64,000 nt of DNA from assembly GCA_947069175.1 (NCBI GenBank), contig CAMTDV010000017.1:33055126-33119125 (forward strand), given 5' to 3'. The notes beneath the pieces are model-generated. The model was not told the DNA's origin. It saw only the letters and a program-made list of their open reading frames with translations, and searched no databases. The position numbers and the translations under genes are program-made. The stretch is from Scalesia atractyloides. Its lineage: Eukaryota > Streptophyta > Magnoliopsida > Asterales > Asteraceae. Each line of letters begins with the position of its first letter. Within the stretch, counting starts at the first letter, position 1. Positions 30,823-43,900 of this stretch are shown here, piece by piece.

Positions 30823-31614
30823 TTGTGAAAACATTTGAAAAAACTTCAAAATATTCTAAAATTTGATGAATGGAGAGAGAGAGTATGCGTGTAATTTTGG
30901 ATTAAAAAAAAGCAGAAAAAAAAATATATAGTGTTGATGATTTCAAGACAATGAATGTAGGAAGAGAGAAAGTGTGTATTTATTTTTTAACTTTGAAAAA
31001 AGCAATTATTTTATACATTAACCTAGAAGATGTATAGTCCGATAGATTTCATAGCTACCTACCAACGGAATCTTGAAGACCAACGGGACTACAAATTGTA
31101 GTTCTAAGGAAATGAACAACACTTTAGCCAGCACTAGCGTGACGGATTCCACAATGGGAAGGTTTAATAATAAGGAAATAGAATAGCTCTTTAGCCAGCA
31201 GTAGCCCGGCCAGATTACCCAATGTTTTAAAAACCGGTTTAAAACCGGTCGGTTAAACCGGATGCCTGATGCTTGGCCGGCACGAATCATAACGGTAAAT
31301 TAAGAAAACGGCAAAGAAGTTGTACCGTCGGTAAGTTAGGTTATACCGGTTTAAACCGGTATAACGGTACCGGTTCATACCGGGCTAAAGGTCAAAATTT
31401 TGAACTTTTAATTTTTAGGTGCCTAAAAAATGTGACTGTTTACATTCTTAGTTGAAGTATAAAACTTAGCGCCCATAATTGACAATCCACATTGATCAAA
31501 CTTTTTCCTCACTGAAAGATAGAAAATCATTGGATTGTTCAAATTAAGTTCTTCAACCGATCATCCAGGTTTACCTTCTTTTGACTTTTGCTCAATCATT
31601 CATGTTGTTAACTG
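30823..31614. other. No gene seen; second ACCGGT-rich patch
   Basis: Mostly AT-rich. At 31225-31390 the words AACCGGTTTAAAACCGGT and TATACCGGTTTAAACCGG form overlapping palindromes, probably another degraded hAT-type MITE. I could not define its ends. Confidence 0.45.
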
Positions 31615-31617
31615 TTA

Positions 31618-32385
31618 GGTAGTGTTTGGTATGCAGGAATGAGAGGTGGAATTGAATGGACCATTGTGAATGAATGAAGAAAAGAGTGTTTGGTTGGTCA
31701 ATGGAATGGAATCGTCCATTCCAAAATGCATTCAATTCCCACAAAATCATTCCATCCACCCTCCTTGTTTTTTTTCCATTCCATTCCTTCTTCACTCTTC
31801 ATTAACAACACCACAACCCACCACTGTTGCCACCACCCACCACTACCGTCATCCGTCGCCGTCACCCACCTCCGCCACCCGCCGCCACCTACCGCTGCCA
31901 CCCACCTCCGTCGCCGCCACCCACCGTCGTCGCTGCCACCTCCGATCACCGCCACCACCCACCTTCGATCATCGTCGTTGCCACCTCCGATCACCGCCGC
32001 CGTCGCCACCCACCTCCGCCACCGCAATCAACCACCACCACCCACCGCCACTCCCGCTACCATCTGAGACCAACGTCACCGTCGCCGGTCACCCACCACC
32101 ACCACCGCGCCGTCTTCACCCACCCACCATTTGGCCACCAATCACCGTCGCCGCTACAACTGCCACCTATCACTACCCACCATTACCGCCCATCATCGAC
32201 CACCGCCATCCGATTTTATTCCTTCTCTTTTCTCACATACCAAACAACAAAAAGTAATGCTTATTCTCACATGGCAACCAAACAAGACATGGAATGGTAA
32301 TTATCAATTTCATTACCTCATCCATTCCATTACCTCGTGCATTCCATTCCTTCATCCATTCCATTACCCCATACCAAACAGACCC
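31618..32385. mobile_element. PIF/Harbinger (Tourist-like) element with TTA duplication
   Basis: The left end GGTAGTGTTTGGTATG and the right end (reverse complement) GGGTCTGTTTGGTATG are TIRs. TTA flanks both sides (31615-31617, 32386-32388). Subterminal CATTCCATTCC words occur at both ends. The interior 31815-32200 is a CCACCGCC-rich low-complexity tract that opens long ORFs in several frames. These are not proteins. Confidence 0.8.
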
Positions 32386-32388
32386 TTA

Positions 32389-33340
32389 TAGTGTTTACTA
32401 ATTGTTATATAATTATAATGGGTATTTAATCATGAACTTTTGGATAATATTTTGATTATGGATTAACTTTTGGAATATCTTTTTTTATGGAATGATGTAG
32501 TTTTGGATTAGTTTTTTAGTTTAAATTATATTTTATGGATTTTTAGAACATGATCAAAGTCGTTGGATTCTTTAGATGGGTCTGAAGACAGAGGAGTAAA
32601 CTAATGTTATTATGTTGGAGTGTCATCCATCAACCAGAAGAGCAAAAACTTGTTCTTCAAGAAAATCAAAATATGTTCAAACCCTGATCAATTAACTCCA
32701 TCTAACATACAACAGTATCTTTTATGGATTTTGGTGTTTAATTTTCACAAGTTTTGTTGTGAATATCGTGATATTTGAGTTTAGGGTTTTTTAGTTTCGA
32801 CATGAAACCAAAAAAGCTACTGATCAAACAATTAAACAGGGGGTTTTTGATTGAAATGCATAAACGAGCGGAAAGCGCTATAGAGATTACCTGGAAAAAT
32901 GATCGGACAAGCGAATTGATTAATGCCCGGAGTTTCAAACTCCGGTGAGTTCCAATGGACGCACAGAGGGATCTATATGTGAAATCCGGTGAGTTCTGGA
33001 TGGGGTTTTCTAGGCTTTGGTCCTTGAACAACTGTAATTGACGGTTTTTTTGTTCAGAATTCAATGGATTTCTCATCCAGAACTTTGTGTATAAGTGTTG
33101 CAGGTTTTGATTTTGAGTAGAAGATAAAGGTTTTAATTTTAGGGTTTGTATGTTTGTGGTGGGAGAAAGAGATGAGTTACGGCTCGGATAGAGAGAGAGT
33201 ATGTGGTAGCGATGGGGTGGTGGGGATGGTGGATGGTCTAAGTGATAGATATATAACATATTAATATATTTATAAGTGATAGATATATAACATTTTTATT
33301 TATTTAAAATGGTTGAGTATATAAGTTATTTACATATTTA
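32389..33340. other. No recognised gene; one unassigned minus-strand ORF
   Basis: A 173-codon ORF on the minus strand (33259-32738) shows no domain I recognise and has a low-complexity N-terminus. I do not call it a gene. A short duplication (AAGTGATAGATATATAACAT near 33239 and 33273) is present. Confidence 0.4.
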
Positions 33341-33411
33341 GTCCTTTCAAGTAAAATGACAAAAATGTCCTCACATGTATGTAACATGATCAAATTTAAC
33401 AAAAAAAATTG
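33341..33411. mobile_element. MULE-like TIR fragment split by the copia element
   Basis: The words AAAATGACAAAAATGTCC and CTCACATGTATGTAACATG resemble the inner part of the right TIR of the Pack-MULE at 60169-61106. Similarity resumes after the copia element at 45446 (GGTTAGAGCTAAAGGACAAG against GGTTAGCTGTAAAGGATTGA). The copia element seems to have landed inside an older MULE relative. Confidence 0.4.
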
Positions 33412-34037
33412 TGTTGGGTTTGAACCTTTGGAAAGGAACAGATGATACAAAGTCAAAACACACCATCCGAGCTTTGGTCCAGTTATCAAAGGTTTCTATC
33501 CACTGATAGGCTTTTACTGCTTTCAATAAAGAACAATGTTACCTATCCTCTGACAGAAGAAACTCCGACCCGCTGGTAGAAGAATACAAGATCAGAGGTT
33601 GGCTAGCAGTGTTTAGTCTAGTCTTAGTTAAATCAATGTAACAGTGCTATGCACTGATAGCTTTAGTCTAGCAGTGCTTATAGTTAGTTACGTTTGTTAG
33701 CTGTCACTATCAACCATGACGTCATTGTAAGACGATCAGTGGTTAGATTGTTAGTATAAATTGGCGCTCAATGTAACAGTTTTACTCGTCTTCTTAAAAA
33801 GATCAATTTCGCATATCTTCTCCATTTCTTACTATTAAACGACCGTTATTGGGCTAGGGGAGTTTGTGAATCACTTGCAATAGTTTGATTACTTAAAAGC
33901 AAGTTGGTGATGAAAACAAACGACCAATTGATTGTTGTAAAAGTTTTCCATTAATCCGCTGCACGTAGTCTCTGTTTTCAATCATTTTCCATTATTTGAA
34001 ACAAAAACAGCAATCAATTCAAACTTAGATCCTGACA
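33412..34037 (+). repeat. 5' LTR of the copia element
   Basis: 626 bp, TGTTGGGTTTG to CCTGACA. A TATA box GTATAAATT lies at 33754-33762, preceded by a CATGACGTCATTG palindrome near 33716 that contains the bZIP/CRE-type core TGACGTCA. Confidence 0.92.
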
Positions 34038-34039
34038 AT

Positions 34040-34051
34040 TGGTATCAGAGC
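34040..34051 (+). promoter_or_regulatory. Primer-binding site, iMet type
   Basis: TGGTATCAGAGC two bases after the 5' LTR end. It is complementary to the 3' end of initiator Met tRNA, the normal primer of Ty1/copia elements. Confidence 0.92.
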
Positions 34052-34197
34052 TTGGTCAATCGATTTTGATTTAAACGTTAAATTGATTTGAACAGATCAG
34101 CTCTTTGTTGCTAATTTCGTTTGATAAGTTTTGCTTGAATACAGAGTTTTATTACTACAAAAGTTTTTAAAACACAAGTCTGTTGTAAACAAGAGAA

Positions 34198-35610
34198 ATG
34201 GCACAAAACACACAAGATTCAAATATTGGATCCATGTTCAAACCACCTATGTTGAAACGAAATGAGTATTTTATTTGGCAACGTAGGATGGGTCATATTG
34301 CTCAACAGAACATCGGATGTTGGAGATCCATTGTGTTTGGACCTCATGTTCCGATGGTTCCAAGCACAGAGGATCCCCACACTCAAGTCCCTAAAAACTC
34401 GAAAATTACTCTGAACAGGATTTCCTCAAAATTGAATTGGATGCTAAGGCTTTCAGCATAGTTGCTTCAGCTTTGCCCAATTAGATTTATGTGGGATTAC
34501 TTCATTGTAATAGTGCTAAAGAGTTATGAGATGCTCTTAAAGAGCAATTCGGTGGCACTGAAGAGGTGATCGAGAATAATAGAGAATTCTTGAATCAGCA
34601 GTATGAAACATTTTGCCATGTAAAGGTGAGTCACTAACCCAACAGTTTGAGAGATTTAGATTTCTCATAAGCGAATTAAAACTGGTAGATGTGAGCTTTC
34701 CTAATTCGACTATCAATAGTCGTTTCTTAAGATCACTACCAGAAAATGGGAGACAATAACTTATGTCACTCGAACATCTGTTGGTTATAAGGAAATGACC
34801 CTCACATAGCTTCATGGTCGACTTCTCACTTATGAGAGAGAGTTGAACCATAAAAAGAAGCTTCAAGAGTCTGGGAAAGTGACTGATGACTATATAGTGG
34901 GAAACACTGCTCTCTATAGTCATGAAGAGGGGTCTGGTAGTGGAAAGGATCGGAGTTTTGATCATTACATTGACATAACTTCTGGAAACAGTTTCAACTC
35001 TGATCCCAGTACACCTAATTTTGCTTTTGCTGCAAATTGTGAAAGCCAAACCTCTGACAATCTGAGTTTTTATATGAATGACTTACAACACTTTGAACCC
35101 ACGGATTTGGAAGAAATGGACATCCTACACCAGTTGGCATTCTTGAGTGTCAGGGCTAGTAAGTTTTACAAAAGAACTGGTAGGAGGTTTCCAGGATTGC
35201 ATGGGGGGTTTAAAGTTAAGTTAGATAAATCAAAGATAAAATGTTACAAGTGCAATAGGATGAGATATTTTGCCAGGGAATGCAGAACTCAAACTGCAGG
35301 ATCAATTGTAACTCATCCTGGCACCAATCCTCAAAGCACTGTCCAATATTCCCAGTTTAACCCTGCACATCAAATACAAAACACTGCTCATTTTGCAAGT
35401 CCTGTAACAACTGTCCCTATTCATTTTGTCCAAACCCCTGCTCCACAGATTCAATATGTTCAAGCACCACCTCAAGTGCATGTGCAGCAAGCTCCACATG
35501 TCACTCAAACTACTCAAACTACTGCTACACCAACAGAGGTTACACAACAAAGCTTCTTTACCCAAGGTTTTGTTGATTGGAGTAGTTTGCCTGAGGATTT
35601 AACTGATTAA
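34198..35610 (+). pseudogene. Copia gag, first part, broken
   Basis: ATG at 34198 (MAQNTQDSNIGSMFKPP, then LKRNEYFIWQRRM) begins the capsid-like part, stopping at 34461. Intervening frames to 34842 continue it with stops. The frame from 34843 to 35610 carries a knuckle-like CYKCNRMRYFAREC, in which the expected His of CX2CX4HX4C is Tyr, so it cannot bind zinc normally. A Pro/Gln/Thr-rich tail (QIQYVQAPPQVHVQQAPHV) follows. Gag would form the particle. At least three breaks are present. Confidence 0.82.
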
Positions 35611-35661
35611 AACTTTGTACTCATAGCCAAAAATGATTTTCAAAATGAAAACTTATGTTTT

Positions 35662-36729
35662 ATGGCTTTTGAGACCATAGTTGAAGGTGATGAGTCTGTG
35701 GAACAGGAGTCAAAATCTAATGTGGTTGAATGTTGTGAAGCAGTGGTTACACCAGAAGTTACACCGGTGGTTGAAATGAATGCTGCTGAGGTTGAAAAGG
35801 ACAATCTATCTGACCCATGGGACACAGAGGTGTGTGAAAAAGAATGTGATTGTGCTCTTATCGCTGCTTCGAAGGTATCACCTCAGATCCTAAAAGATCA
35901 ATGTTCTGAAAAATGCATTATTGCTTTTGCAAACATAAAACAGGTGAATGAAAACCTAAGAAACAAAATTTTGAAAGATGAACTTAAATTTGAAAAACTT
36001 GTGAAAGAGTTAAAAACAAAATTAAGTGAAAAAGATTCTAAAATGAGTAGCCTAAGGCATGAATCAAGCATAACCAAAGACCAGCTCCAAACTATGGTAG
36101 AAAAATACCAGGTTTGCAAACAGGAGCTTGAATCTACCCAGATCACTTGTGAAAAATGGGTAGAGTCTTGCAAAGGTTATGAGCTTATGCTTGATGCTCA
36201 AGTCAAGAGCAACATAAAGTTTGGTATAGGCTTTAGGGAATACGACCATACTTGTGAAAATGTTGCAAAAATTGACTCTGAGCTTGTTGAAATAGTCCCA
36301 ACAAATTTGGTTGGTGAAGAAATTAAAATCATTGATAAAGAAGGAAACAAAATTGTTCTTGAAAAACCAGAGGTCTCACCAAAAGAAAAGAAAATTGAAA
36401 AATATCAGTTTAAACTAGCCTGGTCAGATGAGTGTGATATTTTGGAAAACTTCAAGCCAATGGACTTTTCAACTCTTGATGGTATAAAAGCACCGAAAGC
36501 ATTGGTGATCCCTATCAAAGACTTACCAACAAGGGTTACATCTGCTCTCAAAAAGTCTGATAGGAGAAGGAAGGAAAAGGTTAAACACTTGTTTTGTAAA
36601 TTTTGTGAAAAGAGAAATCATGATACAGCAGATTGTTTTCTTTTGAAAGCTAATGATATAAACAAAACTTGTGTCATACCTAAATCTCCTAGATGCACCA
36701 TTTACAACAAAACAAATCATCCAACTTAA
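35662..36729 (+). pseudogene. Copia gag-pol linker: coiled coil and second zinc knuckle
   Basis: A 355-codon open frame. It has an acidic N-terminus, then a long coiled coil (about residues 85-190: KILKDELKFEKLVKELKTKL, KDQLQTMVEKYQVCKQEL) and an intact knuckle CKFCEKRNHDTADC. The last motif (CTIYNKTNHPT) has Tyr for its second Cys and is cut by TAA at 36727. Long coiled-coil gag C-termini with several knuckles are usual in Sireviruses. The frame resumes with stops to about 37160. Confidence 0.75.
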
Positions 36730-37163
36730 GAGTGTGTCTATCTCAAAACATATCATCAAAAGGTAAAAGAGATTATAGAAAAATCTCTAGAAAGAGAAAA
36801 TTCAAATATTGCAAAACAAAAATTCAAATCATGTGAAACATCTGTCATCAAAGCTTTAAATCAAACCTCTGTCTATAGATAAATTCAAGTAACAGATGCA
36901 CCTCCATCAAACCAGTTTCCAAGAGGTAAAAGCCAGCCTAATTACCAAAAAGTGCCTATGACTTATGAGACTCACAAAAAGTCTTCTAAGCCAAGGGTAA
37001 ATAGGCATCCTCATGGTTACCAACAATTGATAGGAGGTAGCTCACAGCAGTGGTTACAAAAGTCTGATCCAACCACTGCTCATCAGTCTGAACTTGATTC
37101 TGGACCACCTGATACCCCATCCAAAGCCATTTTGGCTTTGGACACTCACCTAAACTAATTATT

Positions 37164-37480
37164 TCAAAACATGTGCAGGGAGCTTCTACTTGCCTGGACA
37201 GTCTTTGGTATGTAGATAGTAGAGGCTCCAGGCACATGACAAAATGTAAAGCCCTGCTCAGAGATTTTAAAGCTTATGGAGGGGGTGATATATCCTTTGG
37301 TTTCAAAAGGAAAGGTGTTAGGATCAGGATGTATTTCAGCAGGAAAACTCAAGTTTGAAAATGTGAATCTCATTGAGAATCTAAAATTCAATCTCTTAAG
37401 AGTTTCACAGATGAGTGATAAAGGTTATGGTTCCTTTTTCACAAAAAAATTGTCAAATTGTAGGGCCAGAGGTTGTCAAA
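37164..37480 (+). pseudogene. Copia aspartic protease, active site altered
   Basis: The frame at 37173-37358 shows LWYVDSRGSRHMTKCKALL, where copia proteases have DSG or DSGCSRHMTG. The Gly after DS is replaced by Arg. The rest continues in the neighbouring frame from 37276 (SKGKVLGSGCISAGKLKFEN, NLKFNLLRVSQM). Substitution and frameshift leave it inactive. Confidence 0.8.
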
Positions 37481-38323
37481 ATGATTGATCAAACCATTGC
37501 AGAGAGCAAAGCACAGCTGACTGCTCATAGAGTAGGAAATGTGTATGTGGTTGATATGTTAAAAGATAATCCTATGTCAAATGCATGCCTGTTCTCAGTT
37601 GCCTCAAGCAAAGAGACAGAGTTATGGCATAAAAGACTAGGACACACAAATCTAAAAACTATCTCCACTCTCTCAAAACAAAATCTGGTTAGAGGGTTAC
37701 CCCAAAAACAATTTACTTGTGAAGAGCATTGTGTTTCCTGTTTAAAAAGTAAACAACATAAAAGCTCTTACAAGTCAATTGAAGAGTCCAAAACAAGTCA
37801 GTGCTTACAGTTGCTTCATATGGACTTGTTTGGACCTGTAAAAATCATGAGCTTAAAACACAAAAGATACTGTCTGGTGGTAGTTGATGCTTTTTCCAGG
37901 TTCACATGGACTTTCTTTTTACACTCTAAGGATGAAACAGCAAACATTTTGCAAAAATTTGTTAAAGATTTTGTTCCTGTAAAAATCTTTAGGAGTGATA
38001 ATGGAACAGGGCTTAGGAACAAGGAGTTGGATGCCTTCTGTGAGTCAAAAGGGATTGTTAGGCAATATAGTATCCCTATAACTCCAGAACAAAATGGGGT
38101 TGTTGAAAGGAAAAATAGAACTTTAATTAAATCAGCAAGGACTATGCTTGCAGACTCAAGTTTACCCTTGTCTTTTTGGGCAGAGGCTGTAAACACTGCT
38201 TGCTATGTTCAGAACAGAGTCTTGATAAACCCCAGGCATCAAAAGACTGCCTATGAATTGCTTTACAAAATCAAACCTCTGTCTCTTATTTCAAAGTCTT
38301 TGGCTGCCCATGCTTCATTTTAA
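37415..38323 (+). pseudogene. Copia integrase
   Basis: A long open frame with the zinc-binding HHCC set (LWHKRLGHTNLKTI, then CEEHCVSCLKSKQ). All three catalytic acids are visible: LLHMDLFGPV, FRSDNGTGLRN and PEQNGVVERKNRTL. The core is therefore conserved, but the frame ends at 38321-38323 within the normally continuous C-terminus (near LAAHASF), which continues in another frame with stops. It would insert cDNA; this copy is truncated. Confidence 0.88.
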
Positions 38324-38451
38324 ACATCAAGGATTCAATATCCAAGTTTGCAGCCAAAGTTGATTGTGGCTATTTTCTGAGATACTCAACCACTGCCAAA
38401 GTCTACAGAGTTTTTAACTCTAGGACCAGGTGTGTTGAGGAAACTCTAAAT

Positions 38452-38964
38452 GTGAAGTTCAATGAACTCTCATCTTTGAAAATCCCAGCAAATGGACATG
38501 CTGAATTGTTTGATTTATCTAAATTTACATTTGAAGATGTGTCTGTCAATACTAACCCTGCAGGTACTCCACAATCATCTGTTGAAGAGCAAGGATATGA
38601 TTGTATTCTTCCAAGTTTCAAAATTAATCCTACAGGCAGAGGAGCAGATGTTAGTAACAATAGTGAAAACTTTGCCAGGTCAACAGTGGTTAATACTCAA
38701 ACCTCTTCCAGCTCTCAAATCAAAACATTTGTTGATAAAAGTCCACTACAAATGGGCGAAAAGCAACACACTTTCACTCCCATACCACCAATCCCTCCAC
38801 CACCATTTCAATCGGAGGCTAAACCATCAAATTCACCGGCAGAGGATAACTCAGATGATACACATTTGCAAGCTTCACCTCAAAATGCCATTGTCCCATA
38901 TCAAGGTGATTTGATATTCCTCAAAAGCCATCCATTGGATCAAGTTATTGGCAACATCAATTAG
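38452..38964 (+). pseudogene. Copia IN-RT linker region
   Basis: Low-complexity Ser/Pro/Asn-rich 170 codons between integrase and RT (TFTPIPPIPPPPFQSEAKPS), ending in TAG at 38962-38964 just before the RT frame. It corresponds to the variable linker of copia pol and has no known activity. Confidence 0.65.
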
Positions 38965-38967
38965 GGT

Positions 38968-40035
38968 ATGCTCACAAGAAGCCAAGCCCAAAACATTTGT
39001 CTTTTTGCTGGATTTCTATCACTCACACAGCCTGTCAAGTACCAAGAGGCACTGAAAGACAACAACTGGGTAGAAGCCATGCAAGAAGAGCTGCTACAAT
39101 TCAAGAGACAACAAGTTTGGGAACTTGTACCACTGCCAAAAGATGTGAGTCCCATCGGCACAAAGTGGGTCTTTAAGAACAAAACCGATGAAAGGGGTAT
39201 TGTTGTCAAAAACAAAGAAAGGCTCGTGGTTCAGGGCTACAGACAAGAAGAAGGGATTGACTATGATGAAACTTTAGCTCCAGTAGCAAGGCTGGAAGCC
39301 ATTCGCTTGTTCTTAGCCTTTGCTGCTAAACACAACATCAAGGTGTATCAAATGGACATCAAAAGTGCATTCCTATATGGAAAGATCAAGGAAGAAGTAT
39401 ATGTTTGTCAACCTCCTGGATTTGAGGATCACTTCCATCCTGATCATGTGTACAGGTTAAACAAAGCACTGTATGGTCTAAAATAAGCACCAAGAGCTTG
39501 GTATGAAACTCTATCCACTTTTCTCTTATCCATTGGTTTTACCAGAGGTAGGATTGGCAAGACCCTATTTTTAATGTGGAAAGGAAAAGATTTTATGCTT
39601 ATCCAGATTTATGTGGATGACATCATTTTTGGATCCACATGCACTGCCATGTGTGAAGAGTTCAGAAAACTCGTGGCAGCAGAGTTTGAGATGAGTGCAA
39701 TGGGTGATTTGCAATGTTTTCTTGGTTTACAAGTCAAACAAATGCAAAAAGGCACCTTCATTCATCAAAATAAGTATTTGAAAGAACTACTTAAGAAATT
39801 TGATATGAATGATTGTAAACCTCGCAGCACACCCATGGCAACATCCAAGCTAATCACTATAGATGGCAAAGATGACCTTGTTGATCAAACTTTGTATAGA
39901 AGCATGATTGGGTCTTTATTGTACCTAATTGCATCATGGCCAGATATTATGTTTGCCACATGTGTCTGTGCCAGATCACAGTTAATGCCTAGAAAATCAT
40001 ATCTTATTGCTGTAAAAAGGATATCAGATACATAA
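38968..40035 (+). pseudogene. Copia reverse transcriptase with internal stops
   Basis: The frame at 38968-39486 shows WVEAMQEELLQFKRQQVWEL, GTKWVFKNK and MDIKSAFLYGKI, ending at YGLK followed by TAA where the family has Gln (one C-to-T change). The next frame, 39574-40035, has the active site IQIYVDDIIFGST, then FLGLQVKQ and IGSLLYLIASWPDIMFA. A frameshift follows near 40010. All catalytic motifs are there but two breaks prevent a full product. Confidence 0.88.
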
Positions 40036-40553
40036 AAGGTGCTCCCACACTTGGTATCTGGTATCCAGCTAATGGTAACATTGAGCTTGCAGGATATTCT
40101 GATAGTGATTTTGCTGGATGTAAAACAACAAGGAAGTCCACATCTGGAGGAGCCCAATTCCTAGGGGATTGCTTAGTGTCTTGGCAAAGTAAAAAGCAAG
40201 TTGCAGTATCCACATCCACTGCTGAAGCAGAGTATATAGTTGCTGCAAGTTGCACTGCTCAAATTTTGTGGCTTCAAAACCAACTCTTGGATTTTGGTGT
40301 GACTGCCTTGAGGACTCCTCTCAAAATTGATAGTCAAGCAGCAGCAAACATCATCAAAAATCCAGTCTCACATTCCACCACCAAGCACATTGACATCAGA
40401 CATCATTTTGTGAGGGATTGCTATGAAAAAGGTCTGATTTCTTTACAACATGTCCATACCAAGGATCAACTAGCAGATGTGTTGACAAAAGCACTTGATG
40501 CTTCCACATTTGACAGCTTGATATCTAGGCTTGGAATGCTAAACATGGATTAA
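40036..40553 (+). pseudogene. Copia RNase H and end of pol
   Basis: Across a frame change near 40030-40176, the sequence gives GYSDSDFAGCKTTRKSTSG (first catalytic Asp), STAEAEYIVAASCTAQILW (catalytic Glu) and LKIDSQAAANIIKNPVSH (third acid). It then has HIDIRHHFVRDCYEKG and LADVLTKAL, the classic copia pol end, closing in TAA at 40551-40553. Confidence 0.85.
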
Positions 40554-40993
40554 AAACAATTTTTCTTGTGATCCATATGTAAATAGCAATAAAATATTTT
40601 TTTAGAAAATCAGAAATTCATCCTTAAAAATAGTTAAAATTGAATTTTTCAATAAAATCCTTAAAGTCTGTTCAAAGCTCTGATAGCTCAATAAAACACT
40701 GTTGTTTAGAAAAATCTATCCACTGATGCAAACCTTTGATAATGTTTAAAATTGGTCACAACCACTGGTAGGTTTTACTCTAACATTGGTTAGCCAAAAC
40801 AACCGTTTTCCATTGTCAAACAGAGGTTACACGTGGACAGATGTTACTCGATAGATGTTGCATCAGACGCCACGTCAAGTGCACTTTTTGAAAAACCCTA
40901 TAAAACTATGTTCTATCCCCAAACAGAGGTTTCATCTTTCTTGTGCGATTCCAAATTTTTCAAAGCCTATCTTTCACAAATCATCCAACAATC

Positions 40994-43900
40994 ATGGCTC
41001 CTAAAACCAAATCGAAGAAGAAATCGACACAAGAAAAACCCCCCATTTATTCTCATCATCAAACACCACACAATTACACTGCTATTCTTGAAGAAACCAA
41101 CGCAAACATTCGTTATCATCCAATGATCCGGATTCTCAAAGAATCAAAATTCAAACACATGTTGGACGTCAAAGCCCCTGTTTATATTGATTATTTAAAA
41201 GAATTTTGGGCAAATGCTAAACTTCACTCATCCGCTGATGATGTGCCCTATTCCATTACTTCCAAAGTAGGGGGTACACAATTACAGATAAGCCCACAAT
41301 CTATCTCCCAAGTCTTCATGTTAAATGATATGCAACATCTGGTATCATTTCCTTTGAGGGAGATGCAACATGAATTCGTTGAAAGAGGTTACACCGGACA
41401 ATTGAAAGGTATGACAATCTTCAAACCTAATTTTCCAGTAGAGATAAAATTCTTTTTCCACACCCTACTTACTTGTGTCTCTGCAAAAACAACTGCTTTC
41501 AACGAGATTCCATTGAACATGCAGTATCTGGGATTTCCAATTTTAACTAGTTATGATTTTAACTTCTCCCAGGTGTTGTTCAATGATCTTGTAACTAATT
41601 TTAAAAATATTTCAAAACAAAAAGCTTTCTTGATACATCCAAGATTCATGAGTGTTTACTTGCAAGACCAGATCAAATCAAACGTAAGTAAACAAGGCGC
41701 AGTTATAAACGCTGGCAGCCTAAACCATGAAACGTTCACACGAATTACAAATCAAGATAAAGTTTCCAAAACAGAAGCAGAGGAGGCTGAGCCTATTTTA
41801 CAAGAACAAAATGTTCAAGCTCAACCTCCGGCTGCTGAGTCGACTACTCTAGGTGATCAGGGAAACACAACCGCTGCTCTGGAACCCACACCTAAAATCT
41901 CCAAAAAGAAACCATCCAGAGCATCCCGAAAACCCACCAAACCCAAAAAGGGTCCTCTGGAAGATGAGAACCCAGAGGTAAACCCAGTGACACCACCAAA
42001 GTCACCAACCACTGCTGCTACTTCTTCACAGCAGATGGTAGAAAGATCTCAAACCGGCTTTGAAACTCCTCCTGCATCCTCAAAAAAGGATTAGGTTGTA
42101 GGCACAGGGACACCTAATTATGAAGCTCTAGGATCACTTGTTTCTATCTTCCACAGCCCCTCTCCAAGGGCAATGTTACTTTCTACTCAACCACTCTCAC
42201 CAATTTCATCTTTACCACCAACCATGTTACCCTTGCTGAATGCAATAGAAATTGAGCAGACATTATCCAGCACTTCTCACCAACCTATCATTAAGAATAT
42301 ACTTCAACCAGAGGCTGGGTCTGACTTATCTCTAAATGCTAGCCCATCGGCAACTGAAGAGGCTACATCCCTTGGGTTACATGTAACCCTTGGTGATAGT
42401 TCAACAATGGCAGCTACTACAATTGCTGAACTCCCAAGTTCTTAATTGGACAGTGGTTACATAGCTGAGACCTTGTTAAAGGCAACCCCTGCTGAGGCTA
42501 CTAAGGTAACCTCTGCTCCAGTGGGAAGTCCCTAGAACCAAGACAAATGGCATCTAAGATTGAAACAAGTGGTAAACCACTTGTTCATGATATCTTGGAT
42601 ACAACTACCACATCTGGTAGGAGTTCAGATGATCCTATTAAGTTAGGTGATGAGCTAAAATATCAGGAATTGACAGAAAGGGTTACTAAGGTTGAAAGCA
42701 CTGTTGATGAAATAAAAGATCTTTTGAAACAGTTGATCACTATACAGAGCCAAACCCCTGTTCCAACCACTACTGAGCTCAAATTTGTAATATCTCCAAT
42801 CTTTCAACAAGAGAAACACTTCCTGGAACAAAAACATAAGCACCAGATGATGGTACTCAGAAATATGGTTGATGCAAGATATAATGACACTACTGTAGAT
42901 ATCAAGGCAATCAAAGCCCACTTGCTCACCACCACTGGTACATCTCCTCCTACTGTCATTTTTGTCAGTCCAGATGAAGCCAAAAAGGGGGAGAAACCTT
43001 TGGGAAATAAAAAGTTGAAGATGGATGATGATAAGGCAAGGCCTACAGTGAATATTCCTAAGCCAGATGGTTCAAAGAAACCAGACTTAACTGAAGATAT
43101 CTTGGCAAGGGCAAAGAAGTCCCATAAGAAGTCTGTGTTTGATGAAGGCAAGGTGCTGGTTGAGAAAAAGATAGATCAGCAGTTAGAAAAGGGAGAGACT
43201 GGTACCTCAACAAAGAGGAGATCTTCTTCAAAAGTAAGACAACCAGAATCCACACCTCTCAAAAGTAAAGATGCTACCAATCCAACCACAAAAACCTCTG
43301 CCAATACAAAATCAACCAGATCTTCTCACACAAAATCCATATCCACCACAACAGATGTTACGGAAACTGTTGTGCCAACATCTGTTGACACAGGAGAGGC
43401 TGTAGCAGATTTTACCACAACCACTGCGATTCTCACTTTTCCTACTTCCACACAACAACTACCAACACCACCAAGAATTCCAAGTCATCCATCATCACCT
43501 TCGATCAGTTTTAAGAGGAGAAAAGTTACAAAGGTCATAAATGAAGAAAAGGTCCTTGCTCCTTTGCCTCTTGCATCTGCACCAATGCTAAATCTAACCT
43601 CTGTTTCCCCAACTGAAACGTCTGCTCCCTCAAAAGAAGTGATTCCTACAGCTATAAAATTTCCTCTTGATTTGCCTTTAGTCAAGAAAGAAATCATATC
43701 TTTCTATGATGAAGAAGATCCAGATAAAAGACACTTCCCTTCACTTCAGGTTATCCAAAGCCTGCAAATATTGATCAGTATCTGGCACTCAAAGAAAAAC
43801 AGGCAGAGGATATTGCTAAGAAGTTGTCTAAAGGCAAAAGTGATAGAGAAGTGCAGAATCAACTCCAGTGTCAATTGAGCAAAGTCCAATCCCTTGAAAG

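Noticed and set aside
31670..32391. Pro/His-rich ORFs up to 195 codons
   Set aside because: Produced by the CCACCGCC low-complexity tract inside a PIF/Harbinger element; open in three plus frames and one minus frame.
32738..33259. 173-codon minus-strand ORF as a gene
   Set aside because: No recognisable domain, low-complexity start, no promoter, surrounded by transposon debris.
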